Shown piece by piece: positions 1-9,520 of a stretch of 20,094 nt of DNA; the stretch's first letter is position 1, and each line of letters opens with the position of its first letter. The stretch is from Phoronis australis (lineage: Eukaryota; Phoronida; Phoronidae), in contig NMRA01000111.1 in assembly GCA_002633005.1 (NCBI GenBank), positions 899,382 to 919,475 on the forward strand. The letters run 5' to 3'. The notes beneath the pieces were generated by a model. That model did no database searches. It saw nothing but the letters and a program-made list of their open reading frames with translations, and was not told the origin of the DNA. The position numbers and the translations under genes were made by a program.

Positions 1-169
1 CGAACGAGCCCTCCCATTAGGCGAAGTGGGCAAAAAGGTCCGCATATCAGAGACAAAGAGTCCGTGAAAATGGGACAAAAGTCCACTAAATAAGTGGTGC
101 TCTCTGTTTTTTTTTAGTCCGCCCGCTCTTTTGTTAGCAAAATGTCCACAGCGTCAGTCAGGAATTCGA
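1..169. other. Left edge, nothing recognised
   Basis: AT-rich sequence with no coding signal that I can support. Confidence 0.5.
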
Positions 170-197
170 GCACACCCATACTGAAGGTTGGGTGTGC
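170..197. repeat. Perfect 9-bp inverted repeat, 10-base loop
   Basis: GCACACCCA at 170-178 pairs exactly with TGGGTGTGC at 189-197. No gene is adjacent, so its role is unknown. Confidence 0.8.
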
Positions 198-2041
198 GCA
201 TAACACTCACAAATTTCTGCACTGACTCCTCAAGCTGAGTGCAGCGATGGCTTCGGTAGGACTTAGCGAAATCAACTTAATTTTTTGCAGATGGACATAC
301 GGGCTCAGGCTCGGAACAAGAGTTCATTTCACCACCAACTTTCACATGGTCAAAATAGAATTATTTTGTTCTTGGTCTCGCTACAACATCAGCTGGGAGA
401 GCACTCTCGATTGCCCGGTTACGCAATGCTTGTTGCCAGGATTAGATTAGAGCTAGTGTCTTTGTATAAGCTCCGCCCCACTTGTCAGTCACTGAGCTGA
501 TGAGTAGTCAAGCCACATGACTTACTCAAGCTTGGTCAAATATAATTAAAAAACAACTTTGGATTTTCAGAATGATTTTATTTTTCTTCACTATACTGTG
601 CATCAAGAATTAAAGATTAGGATAACATAAAAATGTAAAAACAGTCAAAATTAATTTTTGTGCATACACCTACCTTAAAGCGGCAATGTCTAAGCTGAAA
701 AAGTTAGCAATGTTAGTTACGAATTACACAACTCCTCTTTATTTGCTCTACAAGATAAGAACAAATTTTGGGTAATGTGGGATAACGGCAAAGACTGGGA
801 CAGTTTCACACAAACAAAACTTGTTTGTAACCGTGAATTCTGTTACCTTTTAATAATGAACGTGTCTGGAAGCCCCGCATTCGGTTGCTCAATTGAGAAA
901 ACACAGTGTGCAAAAATAGAGCAGTGGACCAAATGTAGAACAAATATAAAACAAGCTGTTCGGTTTAGAAGTTTAAGAGGCATGAGATATTTCCTGGAAA
1001 TATCTGCCACTTCTATCCTAGAATACTTCATCTGGAGGAAGTTTCTGGAAGGGGTTACATGGGGCGGACCTCTTGTATGGAAATTTGGAACGCAGGTGTC
1101 TTGTGAAGCCAATGGTGAACTACATAATATATGCCTACTTTACACATGGATTATCAAACAATGAAGTATTTTTATGTTTTCTAAACACACCTCAAATACA
1201 ATATGGTGTGAGACAACAAACATTTATAGCCAAAATAAGCGCATACATTTTATGCAAAATATTAGGAAGTCAACAAGTCACAATGACACACTGAATCTCG
1301 TTTAGCTTATGTTTAAGGTGAAGTTTAACGATACTAGCCTTGCCGGTTCACGTATATTAAGATTTGTAAGAACAAAACAAATAGAATTTCTCTGATAGTG
1401 ACAAGATAGAGATGTAAATACATGTGTTGTTCGAAGCCAGGGAGAGATTTTCAACGATATAGAGACAGGCGCCTATGTCATTTGAAACTTAGTAAACTAT
1501 CATAGTGCAAAAAGCTTCGTGTTATATAAAAGCACAGAGCATTCATTTCAAGTCCCTGTAAAATGATCAAGTGACTTTTTAGACATGTACTGATGGTCTC
1601 GTATGATAGTAATTAGCGTTAAAAATTAATGTCAGGAGTAACCAAAGAGACGACACGCTTGAAGTTGACCAACAATATGATGTCTCTAACATGTCCAAAA
1701 GCCATTTGGCTATTTTACGGGAACTAAACATTTGGCGCTCGAGAAATCGAGACGAAAAGGGAAAAAGAAGTTCAGCAATTGTGATCATCATTTAATATAC
1801 ACATTACTAGTCAATACTGACACATTTAATTAACACTTCAAAAATTTTACAAAAATCGCTAAAGGTGAACCTTGGAACACTTTTGTCGTTCATGCTGGTG
1901 GAAAAGGAGTAATGCTGAGTATGCCTGCCTGGTCGACGGTTTGCAAAAACGACGGATGACCTCGTTTACACATCCAGGGTACTTATGTATCAATCGTTCA
2001 GAGCTATTTTTGAAATTGCTTCTGAAAAGAAAGACGAAATC
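198..2041. other. Intergenic stretch, no supported gene
   Basis: The longest open frame (775-1164, plus strand, 129 codons) has an ATG but resembles no family I know. It is overlapped by an antisense ORF and has no splice or poly(A) context, so I do not call it a gene. Near 811-829 there is a small inverted repeat (ACAAACA and TGTTTGT). Confidence 0.5.
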
Positions 2042-2089
2042 TCTTTCTATGGCTTGTACTATTTTTAAATAGGACAAGCCATAGGAAGA
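2042..2089. repeat. Long near-perfect hairpin
   Basis: Bases 2042-2064 pair with 2067-2089. The 23-position stem has one mismatch and one G-T pair, and the turn is only two bases. The core arm is CTATGGCTTGT and its complement. So tight a turn suggests a palindrome in DNA rather than a microRNA precursor. Confidence 0.85.
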
Positions 2090-3159
2090 AATTTAAAAAT
2101 ACCTGAGTTCTATGGTACCCTATGTTACAACTCTAGCTAATTAGTTCTTGGCTCCTATATATACCACATTGTCCAGAGTTTCAGCCGGGGATGACGCAAG
2201 AAGAACACGGAAGTTTGAAGCCCGTGTAAGCGCTTACTTGCACGTGTTTCGCTTGAAATACGTATCCATAACTTGCCGCGAGGTGCTCGCATCTGCCGAT
2301 CACTCTCCATGTCTTATATTGATATTTTTCAGTTGGTCTTTTATTACGCCATAATTTGAGTGTTTGCAGGACACCAGCAGCATTGCTCAAATTGTCACGT
2401 GTGGGTCTAATGGCATTAAGTAGTCAAACATAAAACTTTCATGCAACAGACCCCTGTTGTTATTAGTTTTCCCATCAGCGACATGATGAAATACGCTTTG
2501 TCGCTAATTGGCTGACGAGTGGTTCTGTAGTGGACAGCGCTCTGCGTCCTCTTGTTGGATATTTAATGATGCAGCCGAGTAGTCTCTCAGCGCAATATTC
2601 TTGGCTTTGCAATAATCATGTTATCAAGTTGTCCGCGTTTTGTGATGGGACATTCAAATGATTTACACAAAAATGCCGATTGTACACTGGTGGTCTAGAG
2701 ATTTGACTGTATTGCTGACGTTTCCGTCAGACACGTTGTCATTTACATTCCCACACGTTGCCATTCACATCAATTAAGATTTTACGAAAGGAACTAAAGA
2801 GATGGATTTATTTCATTACGCTCTTCTTTTTAGAATCAGACGTGTATCTCGTAGGCGGATTTAGGGGGGGGGGGGGCAGGGTGACCCCCCACCTTGGCTG
2901 CCGCAAAAAATGAAACAGCAAGAGCGTAGGGAAATGTGGAGTTTATTAATTAACCCCGGTAATTAACATTGTACGGCTGAAACAAGATTTAAATGTGTGC
3001 AGTTTTAGTGTGCTCAGATCCAATTTCAAGTGTCAAATTCGGAACACGGCGCAATCGTAACGGATCTATGGCTAAGTATAGGCTCTCCCGCGATATCCCA
3101 GGCGACCGGCAGTGGCGCTGCGCACCACGACTCCGTTTCCGTCGTCTGCTTCACTGTGC
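2090..3159. other. Intergenic stretch with poly-G run
   Basis: No supported gene. A run of 13 G at 2864-2876 is followed by CAGGGTGACCCCCC, a layout reminiscent of dispersed animal repeats. The family cannot be named from this copy alone. Confidence 0.45.
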
Positions 3160-3180
3160 AATGAAGAAAATTTCTTCATT
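3160..3180. repeat. Perfect 21-base palindrome
   Basis: AATGAAGAAA at 3160-3169 and TTTCTTCATT at 3171-3180 are exact inverses around one A. Confidence 0.85.
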
Positions 3181-3532
3181 TTTTTAAAGAAAATGGAATC
3201 TGAGTGACGATGAAAAAACAGATGCTGCTGGTAAGATGTGAATTTTAATCGAAGCCTTAGTGAATCACTCAGAAACTCATAATTCTCTCTTTGTCAGACC
3301 TTAACTTAAGACGATTTCCAGAGCAATCGTGTCATTAATGCCAACACAAAAAACGGATTTGGTCTTTTGGGCCATTGAAGACTGTATTAAATGCAACAAA
3401 TTTGTTACGAACTGATTGCACAAAATATAAAAAGTGTAATAAACATTAGAAAAAGAAGTTGGTTTGGCGCGCAAACGCTGTGGACCATATTCCATAAACA
3501 AGTAGGTCTCCAAGAATCGAAGTTCGAGTGGA
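3181..3532. other. Intergenic stretch, nothing recognised
   Basis: Overlapping ORFs on both strands; none looks coding. Confidence 0.5.
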
Positions 3533-3680
3533 ATCGTGGTGGTGCAGTGGTAAAGCACGCGCGCTCTATCCACCAGGTCGTGAGTTCGAGTCTATGGTAA
3601 CTGCGGTTTTTCAAGTTTGACACGTTCTCCGAGTTTTTTTTCTTGGATAATACTTCAGGAATCAAGGAAAATCCTTGATT
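3533..3680 (+). mobile_element. tRNA-derived SINE-like sequence
   Basis: An A box (TGGTGCAGTGG, 3540-3550) and a B box (GTTCGAGTC, 3584-3592) start 44 bases apart, the spacing of boxes in a tRNA gene. The acceptor stem does not pair and the T stem pairs at only two positions, so it is not a working tRNA. This fits the tRNA-like head of a SINE or a tRNA pseudogene. Downstream lie a T8 run near 3634 and a perfect hairpin, AATCAAGGA (3660-3668) with TCCTTGATT (3672-3680). The 3' end of the element is a guess. Confidence 0.6.
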
Positions 3681-3784
3681 TTTAGAGGAAAAAACAGAAA
3701 AAATGTCTTTTGATAAAAAGCCCTTACACGTTTAGTGTCACGTGGATACGTGTTTTGTGTTTTCGGCCCTTTAGCCGAACCTCC

Positions 3785-3830
3785 CTGGTTCTCTGCGTGC
3801 CGCTAGGTGGTAACCAGCAAGCAGGTATCA
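3785..3830 (+). repeat. Left arm of diverged inverted repeat pair
   Basis: Shares CTGGTTC, CGTGCC, TAG, CCAGCA and GCAGGTATCA in order with the reverse complement of 4333-4369. One gap of about 8-9 bases separates the two arms' alignments. Confidence 0.6.
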
Positions 3831-4332
3831 CTTAATTTTCTTCGGGATTTTTTTTTACACCGGCGTTTCTGATTGGCTGGTCGAATTATCAACAGGCAGC
3901 GATTTACGCAAACAAATTGCCATGACTGATGGAGGAAGTGTAAATGTGATCAGTTGTGCAGACAAATCGGTCCTTAAACTTTATGTTCAGGAAATGTGAA
4001 TCCCAGAAATTGTGGTCACGCCTTTTCGGATTGCCATCTTTCTACTGTCGATGACTTTTGTTTACGATATACTGTCCTGCAATCTTACAGTATGAATGAC
4101 ACACCGGTCAAATCGGCCAGATATGTGTTTATTGTACATGGATGTGCTTCAGGCACGCGGCTATTAAATATTACTGCAGAAACGAAATAGTTGCTCCTAC
4201 GCCACTTGCATGACAAGGCTAAAAATCATCCATAGTCCGCCAATGACTGCTGAGGTTGCATCATAGATTATAGACAACAGATGTACTATAGTTATGGTTA
4301 CATCAACCAAAGCTAAAGCGTGTGCTACTGCA
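3831..4332. other. Interior between inverted arms
   Basis: About 500 bases with a short ORF (3996-4190) lacking recognisable features. If the arms are transposon ends, this is the body of a non-autonomous element. Confidence 0.35.
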
Positions 4333-4369
4333 TGATACCTGCGTGCTGGCTAGGCACGTCGGGAACCAG
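4333..4369 (-). repeat. Right arm of diverged inverted repeat pair
   Basis: Reads TGATACCTGC on the plus strand, inverse of GCAGGTATCA at the inner end of the left arm, and continues to GAACCAG. Confidence 0.6.
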
Positions 4370-5149
4370 CGAGTAACCGAACATGCTTTACTATTATACA
4401 GTCAAGTTAAAAGAAAATTAGCGATAATTTTGATAATTGTTTATTTTCAAGAAATATCTTCGATTAAAAATTCGTCAAATAATAAATAATCATAACCTAT
4501 GCACAATAACAATTTGAACAAGACCACAAGAGTTTGCGGTCACGCCCGGTTAGTAGGCTACAGGGTGTTCAGCTCATGATAAACGCGGTCACGGAGTTGC
4601 TCGAAATTCAATAGATGGCGCTAAAGGAACAACAGCACTACCCACTTGCATTACAGTCATTAATGCGGCATTCTTATTCCACGAATTCCTCCAGGCCATG
4701 CAGGTGAACAATTTTATGTTTCCAATCTGCTTATATTATAACCAGTGGATTCTTTATTAGTTAGCATCACATAATGAAAATCGAGTCTCGCCGCATTGGA
4801 AAAATCTAGTACGAAAGTGGATAAGGTTTTCGGCAATATAACTTCTTTTCGGACGCCATTGCGAAGTTTCGCATGCTTTTTGGTTGTAATAGGATATCAC
4901 ACTGGGTTGTGTTTCTCAAGGCTAGTTTTTCGCGAGTCTGGCGAAATCCCGCAAATATTTAAGAGACAAACAAAGCACGTGATCGTTTTAACTTTCATTT
5001 GCGAGTATTTTGCGTCACAAAATGGGACCTTGCCAATGCACGCGTGATACGCCATTCTGACTTAAGCTGTAAACAAACTAAATTGGATGAAATGGAACTC
5101 ACTTTGGTAAAAAAATTAAAGACAATTGCCATCCACGTTCTTTGTGAAA
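4370..5149. other. Intergenic stretch downstream of the aquaporin
   Basis: AT-rich sequence. An open frame at 4796-5047 has no family resemblance. Nothing else supported. Confidence 0.5.
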
Positions 5150-5294
5150 AAGAATTTTAAAAAATCTTTTATTCTCTGCGCAGCTCCTCCTTTTGAATGA
5201 TTCAACTGTACATAATACTTTAAGATGTGTAATAATAAATTATACACTGTACAAATATTGCCACGCAGATCATTTAAATTCAGGCTATGTCTAT
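5150..5294 (-). terminator. Aquaporin 3'UTR and poly(A) signal
   Basis: On the minus strand AATAAA lies at 5173-5168, about 120 bases past the stop codon. This is a normal distance for a compact 3'UTR, with a T-rich stretch following. The cleavage site near 5150 is estimated, not seen. Confidence 0.6.
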
Positions 5295-5638
5295 TTACAC
5301 GTTAGACAACTTCGAACCCATTGTGTCACTGTTATATGAAAAATATCCCGGGTTCGACTCCGTATCGCACAAATCTCCATTGCTGTCGTATTGGTAAACG
5401 TCTTCGAAATCGTCATTGCAGGGAATAGTGGTTTCACATTTGCCATTTTTTTCATCAAATTTCTGCTCTGTCGGAAATTTGTCCTCGCTAGTTCTCTTAA
5501 TGTTGACGTCGTACATATAGTTATCACATGACCCGTCTTCGTCTTTTTGATATGAACGATATGTGGTCGACATGATACTCTGTGGCGCATAGTTGCAAGA
5601 CGTGGAGTACGTGTATGCTGAGCTCATCCTTTTGGAGC
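5295..5638 (-). CDS. Aquaporin coding exon 4: long cytoplasmic tail (residues 299-412)
   Basis: The acceptor TATATTTTCAG ends at 5639. The first two bases complete a glycine codon, giving [12 protein letters not shown] as the junction. The tail is hydrophilic, acidic, and has 11 tyrosines in its last 110 residues, several in acidic settings (DNYMYDV, EDVYQYD). It contains N394-P-G-Y397, an NPxY motif, and ends KLSNV followed by TAA at 5297-5295. The sequence is species-variable in this family, so the frame is supported mainly by splice phase and by the absence of stops. Confidence 0.85.
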
Positions 5639-8383
5639 CTGAAAATATAATAGGATCTTACGTCTTTTAACACTTGTATAATGCATGAAGGTGCGACAGT
5701 GGTAGAGTTTGCGCACTTATAACATTGCTACATGTAGAGCAGGATGTATAAAATGTCAAGTAATATTTAAGTTGTTCCTGCGTCAGAAATGATACTGTTT
5801 CTGTTGGTGGCGGTGCCAAGCCGCAAAGTAAGTAAAGAGTGAATATACATATTCACTGTCATTGTTAGAGATTGAAATTAAAAATACAGTGAAAGTTACT
5901 TTGAAGAAAAATAGCCTATGTAGCGGGAGCCTGTTTGACAAGATAGGCGATTCCTTTGACCTGAAAACATACCTCTTTCCATTTCGTCGAGGGCTTCTTT
6001 CACTGATTTTGCCCGTCGGTATGGATCAAAGATGAATTTATACAATATTCCAGCCATCAAACCTCCCAACATTGGACCAGCCCAGTAAATCCAATGGTTT
6101 GCCCAGAAGTTTTGAATAAATGCTGGACCAAAACATCTGGCAGGGTTTATACCGGCTCCAGTCCATTTCATCTGTAAAAACACAAATAACAATGAGGTTC
6201 TTTGGAATGAACGCAAGCACGAGAACTAGTGATTCTAATGTTTTCGAATTCAAGACACGGTCTTTTGTTAGAATACACTAAACGATTCTAGCGAACAAAG
6301 TAAATATTCAGATAGTCCGGGAAAACATCCGACGGATTGTTTACAGCAGAAATGAAATACTTACGCCAATCAGATGGGCCAGCATGACAGCCACGCCTAT
6401 TGGCCCCGACGGACCCCCAAGGGCTTTGTGGTTGGGGTTGTAGGTGACTTCAACTGTTAACACGACCAGGAAAGACAAGATAAGCTCAATTCCAAAGCCT
6501 TGCTCAACTGTCCCATTACGAATGTAAGCGACACCAAGAATTTTTCTATAAGGCTCTGGGGCAATTCTGAAAAACAATAGCTGGAATTACTGCATTGCCT
6601 ACTGAATTGTATCTGATAATATGGGTTATTCAAGACTCGGAGAGGGAGATAAATCTTACCCACAATACACGTAATTAAAAAGAATTGTTGAACATTAGGA
6701 AAATAAGCACTGGTGTGATTGTTGAGTTGTGCGTTTTGATATCGAAGCGTATCAGTTACAGAATTCAGTCAATCACACTCGTAACGTGATAGGGCCCATT
6801 GTTATCCCGTGATGGCTTCGCCGAAAGGTATTGTCACCTAGAAGGGTAAAGACAAAACTAATGTTTTGATAAGTAGTCTAGGGAATTACTGTCAATGTAT
6901 TGGAAAATGAAATAATAACAAACATTGAAATTCTAACATGAGTTATGTTGCTAAATATACAGACATGTCACAATGAAATTGTTTGCATATTTTGTTGATG
7001 TTTGATAGTCTTTAAGAAAACTTTTGAGAATGTGATAACTTTGCCCTTGAGGACCTGCCACTTGTGATTGGTCTGTCACCTGCTGCGCAAATTGACTGGC
7101 AGGACAGAGGCATTTTGTCTTTGAGAATCTCTCACAAACATTTTGAATTTGGACCCTTTCTTTCACAACAAAGGCAGGTAACTTGGCCGCCAGAAGGCAT
7201 AGACACGTCACACGGCAGAGGGAAGTCGACAGTTATTGTCAAGTTGATAATAAGACTATCAACTTTTTCAAGATTCATCACTTGTAAGTTGGTGAAATAA
7301 AATACAAAGGAAAATGTATCCTCGCTCTGCAATAAATAGTGTTCCGGTTAGTGTGCGCTAAGACATGAGAAGGCGACGAGTATTTCAGAGGAAATATGAT
7401 TAGTAAAATGACTCAGTGATTAAGGACGCGTCATGTAGCACAGGGGCATTTCTTCTATATCAAAGGCGCGGTGTCTTTCATCAGGACCCCTATTTGTCGC
7501 GCCAATACGGCTAATTAGGCGTCAATGTAAAAAATTTACCCAAATAGAAAGAACAGATAGCCTGAAGGCATAGCTCTTTTTGATGAGATTTACCTTTTGT
7601 CACGATGTGTTTTGATTTCAAGCAAGCAGAACACTTTCAACAAAAGAATGGTACCCAGAAAACATGAGTAACATATCCTCCATACGCCTTCTTAGTCTAA
7701 ACGCCCAACAACAGTAATAAACAAGTCTCAATCATACTTTGCCTGATCGACAGTAATTAATACAGCATTAGAAATTCTTCCATAAGCATTTGTCTGCTCG
7801 CCTGAAATTTCATTCAACATCATGTTTCATTCGCTTTTATTCGAATATTAAGTATCCGCACAAAATAGTGTCTGCCACAAAATACCTACCCATAGAGAAG
7901 AGCAGCGCCAGCAATTCCTCCGCTGCACTGAGCCAACAGGTACATGAATCCTCTTACAGGAGAAATTCTAAGAGCAACTGTTTCCGCCAGAGTCACAGCG
8001 GGGTTGAAATGGGCCCCGGAAATATGATGAAAGCACTGTACCAGTGTAGCTGTGGCGAGTCCAAAACACAACGACGTCCAAATGCAAAATATTAAACTTT
8101 CCATTTCCGTTTGAGGATCTGCTCGCGGCCAGGCGAGAAGCGAGGAACAGCCCAACAGGACGTACAATGTTGTTGCAAGACACTCACAGACGACGGCTCG
8201 CCATAGTTCGATGGATTTGATCTCCTGGGCCACATTCTGTGGGCGATGCCTGTTCAGACGCACTCTGTCGATTTGCTTTGCCAACTGGATGAAATAGGTC
8301 TCCATGTTGTACGGCGTGTTCATGTTACCAAGTTTGTTCAGTCGGTAGTTGGTGTACTTCAAAGTGCTCGATTTTTCAGACAT
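5295..8383 (-). CDS. Aquaporin, AQP4/Big-brain-like, four coding exons (8383-7890, 6566-6365, 6171-5973, 5638-5295)
   Basis: This is a predicted plasma-membrane water channel of 412 residues. The exons join by GT-AG introns in phases 2, 0 and 1, leaving one open frame of 413 codons including the stop. Visible landmarks are an N-terminal cytoplasmic helix (about 27-45), six hydrophobic segments between about 60 and 280, and NPA boxes at 127-129 ([10 protein letters not shown]) and 241-243 (TGAGINPAR). The selectivity-filter positions, aligned by spacing from the NPA boxes, are F107, H229, A238 and R244. That is the water-selective set of AQP4; the mercury-sensitive cysteine of AQP1 is replaced by A238. 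N182-G-T is a sequon in extracellular loop C. The tail from about 281 is unusually long, so the protein exceeds the typical 260-330 residues. The stretch [14 protein letters not shown] plus [11 protein letters not shown] closely resembles insect Big brain. The start is the first ATG after an in-frame TAA. Membership of the family is certain; the subfamily is less so. Confidence 0.93.
5639..5972 (-). other. Aquaporin intron 3 (334 bases)
   Basis: A phase-1 intron, GTATGT to TATTTTCAG. It separates the channel core from the tail exon. It contains a perfect 9-bp inverted repeat (5838-5857). Confidence 0.87.
5838..5857. repeat. Perfect palindrome in aquaporin intron 3
   Basis: AGTGAATAT at 5838-5846 and ATATTCACT at 5849-5857, two-base centre. 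Confidence 0.85.
5973..6171 (-). CDS. Aquaporin coding exon 3 (residues 233-299)
   Basis: Encodes loop E with the second NPA box and helix 6 ([12 protein letters not shown]). The acceptor GTGTTTTTACAG precedes ATGAAATGG, and the donor is AGAG|GTATGT at 5973/5972, phase 1. A238 and R244 complete the pore filter. Residue 245 is Cys where most aquaporins have Ser (NPARC). The charged stretch [16 protein letters not shown] begins the cytoplasmic tail. Confidence 0.93.
6172..6364 (-). other. Aquaporin intron 2 (193 bases)
   Basis: A phase-0 intron, GTAAGT to TTTACAG. It splits the protein just after helix 5, two residues before the conserved W-T-G of loop E. Confidence 0.9.
6365..6566 (-). CDS. 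Aquaporin coding exon 2 (residues 165-232)
   Basis: Encodes loop C, helix 4 and most of helix 5. The acceptor TTGTTTTTCAG ends at 6567 and the donor GGC|GTAAGT starts at 6364. It supplies the sequon N182-G-T184 in loop C and the filter histidine H229 (MLAHLIG). The exon is 202 bases, one to complete the split glycine and 67 whole codons. Confidence 0.93.
6567..7889 (-). other. Aquaporin intron 1 (1323 bases)
   Basis: Intron between coding exons 1 and 2. It starts GTAGGT and ends TTTTTCAG on the minus strand. Several short ORFs occur in it on both strands, but none resembles a known protein and none has splice or family support. No repeat or RNA gene is evident inside it. Confidence 0.85.
7890..8383 (-). 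CDS. Aquaporin coding exon 1 (residues 1-165)
   Basis: Encodes the cytoplasmic N terminus, transmembrane helices 1-3 and the first NPA half-helix. It begins at ATG 8383-8381. Reading on past the donor meets TAG, so the splice must fall at 7890/7889 (TATGG|GTAGGT), leaving two bases of a glycine codon (phase 2). The opening of helix 1 ([13 protein letters not shown]) and the end of helix 3 ([11 protein letters not shown]) are the parts most like Big brain. Confidence 0.93.
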
Positions 8384-8448
8384 GAATAAACTAGATCTCC
8401 GAAGAGTGGTGCGTTACGTAATAGAGCGCAAATGGCACTTTTCAGAAT
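8384..8448 (-). other. Aquaporin 5'UTR part adjoining the start codon
   Basis: Between a strong acceptor (CTTTCTTTTTCAG, ending at 8449) and the ATG lie 65 bases with no upstream ATG and an in-frame TAA. This supports 8383 as the first available start. The context of that ATG is weak (T at -3). Confidence 0.55.
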
Positions 8449-8577
8449 CTGAAAAAGAAAGCTCGGAATCAAAACACAACTTACAATAATTCTAACAATA
8501 AACATATTGCAAACGAATAAAACAACAAGTAACTATTCTCCTGTATCTGCCGTCCTCTCAAACCTTGTCCGACTTAC
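8449..8577 (-). other. Probable 5'UTR intron (129 bases)
   Basis: On the minus strand a perfect consensus donor AAAG|GTAAGT at 8578/8577 is followed 129 bases later by the pyrimidine-rich acceptor at 8449. The pair is close, strong and correctly oriented, directly before the aquaporin start. No transcript evidence is available here. Confidence 0.5.
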
Positions 8578-8690
8578 CTTTAAACACCCCCTAATGAAAC
8601 TAATATTCATGTAGCATTCTTTGAGAGGCACTGAGCACGAACGTTGCTAATATGAGAAGTCTCTCGATGAGGAACCAGATATTATAATTA
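8578..8690 (-). other. Candidate non-coding first exon and core promoter of the aquaporin
   Basis: The sequence ending at donor 8578 has no frame that continues into the aquaporin, so it would be untranslated. An AT-rich element reading ATTATAATATC on the minus strand near 8680 could serve as a TATA-like box. The start of the exon cannot be fixed from sequence. Confidence 0.3.
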
Positions 8691-9520
8691 CAGCAACGCA
8701 ACATTAGACGGTGACTGACGGATGAACTATAGAGCAATCGTTTACAGATTTCACGCAGGCGAAACCCATATGAACGGGAGCCAAAATACGAGAACAAAAA
8801 TCTATTCAAAATATGCTTTGGTGATTAGTAAGTCGTAAACTGTTTTGTCAACAGGCTTTGTTCGTTTGCGTGCGCCGTTGAAAGCGGTACCTGTGGTTAG
8901 AATGGCTACAGTAGGCGAGAAATCCATACCACAATTCATGATAACGGGTGAAAACTGAGGACCAAAAAGACCGACTGTCTTCTGATTTTTATCTGCTCAA
9001 AGGATCGTGCAAACTGCTCATGTTAATTATAATTTGCACTGCGGATAGCGTAAGACATTGTGACTCGCGACAGTCTGGCGGCGATCGGTTTTGAAGAGCC
9101 AGCACAACTACTATGCCCGAGTTGTTTACGAAGGTATTTGTACACACCAAATTTATCGGAGTGGAAATTATATAAAGGTTCATATTCCAGATGTATGTAA
9201 ACATAGAACAAAAAAAAATCAGATAAGATATAACAAGTATAACATTTTCATGAGTTCGTTTTCAGCGGCTTTCTTTCATCCCTAGCGACATTACAAGGCA
9301 GCCGAAGCAAACTTTACGGTAACTTTGAATAAGTTAATTAGGCGGGAGTCCATACTCGATTATTAAAGAATAACTAGTTTTGTATTTCTAATCAAATCCG
9401 ATCAATTTTCTCATTTGTGTCCGAATGTTTATTTATTTTGCCATTAATTTCTAGACGCTGTGTTGTGCCACGTTCAATCAGTGATGACAGCAACTACACA
9501 TTTTTACGAGGAGTAGCAGG
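8691..9520. other. Upstream of the aquaporin, nothing supported
   Basis: May hold the proximal promoter region. Only short overlapping ORFs are present on both strands. Confidence 0.4.

Noticed and set aside
775-1164. Longest plus-strand open frame of the left flank (129 codons)
   Set aside because: No family resemblance, no splice or poly(A) context, and an antisense frame overlaps it. This length is expected by chance in 20 kb searched in six frames.
1859-2077. Overlapping ORFs on both strands around 1.9-2.1 kb
   Set aside because: Neither translation looks like a family member, and both run into the 2042-2089 palindrome.
2864-2876. Poly-G run as a G-quadruplex regulatory element
   Set aside because: An isolated homopolymer with no nearby gene start; its length may also be uncertain in the assembly.
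3533-3604. Functional tRNA gene
   Set aside because: The boxes are present but the acceptor stem fails and the T stem pairs at only two positions.
5291-5590. Second minus-strand frame across the aquaporin tail exon
   Set aside because: It does not join exon 3 in phase, while the chosen frame does.
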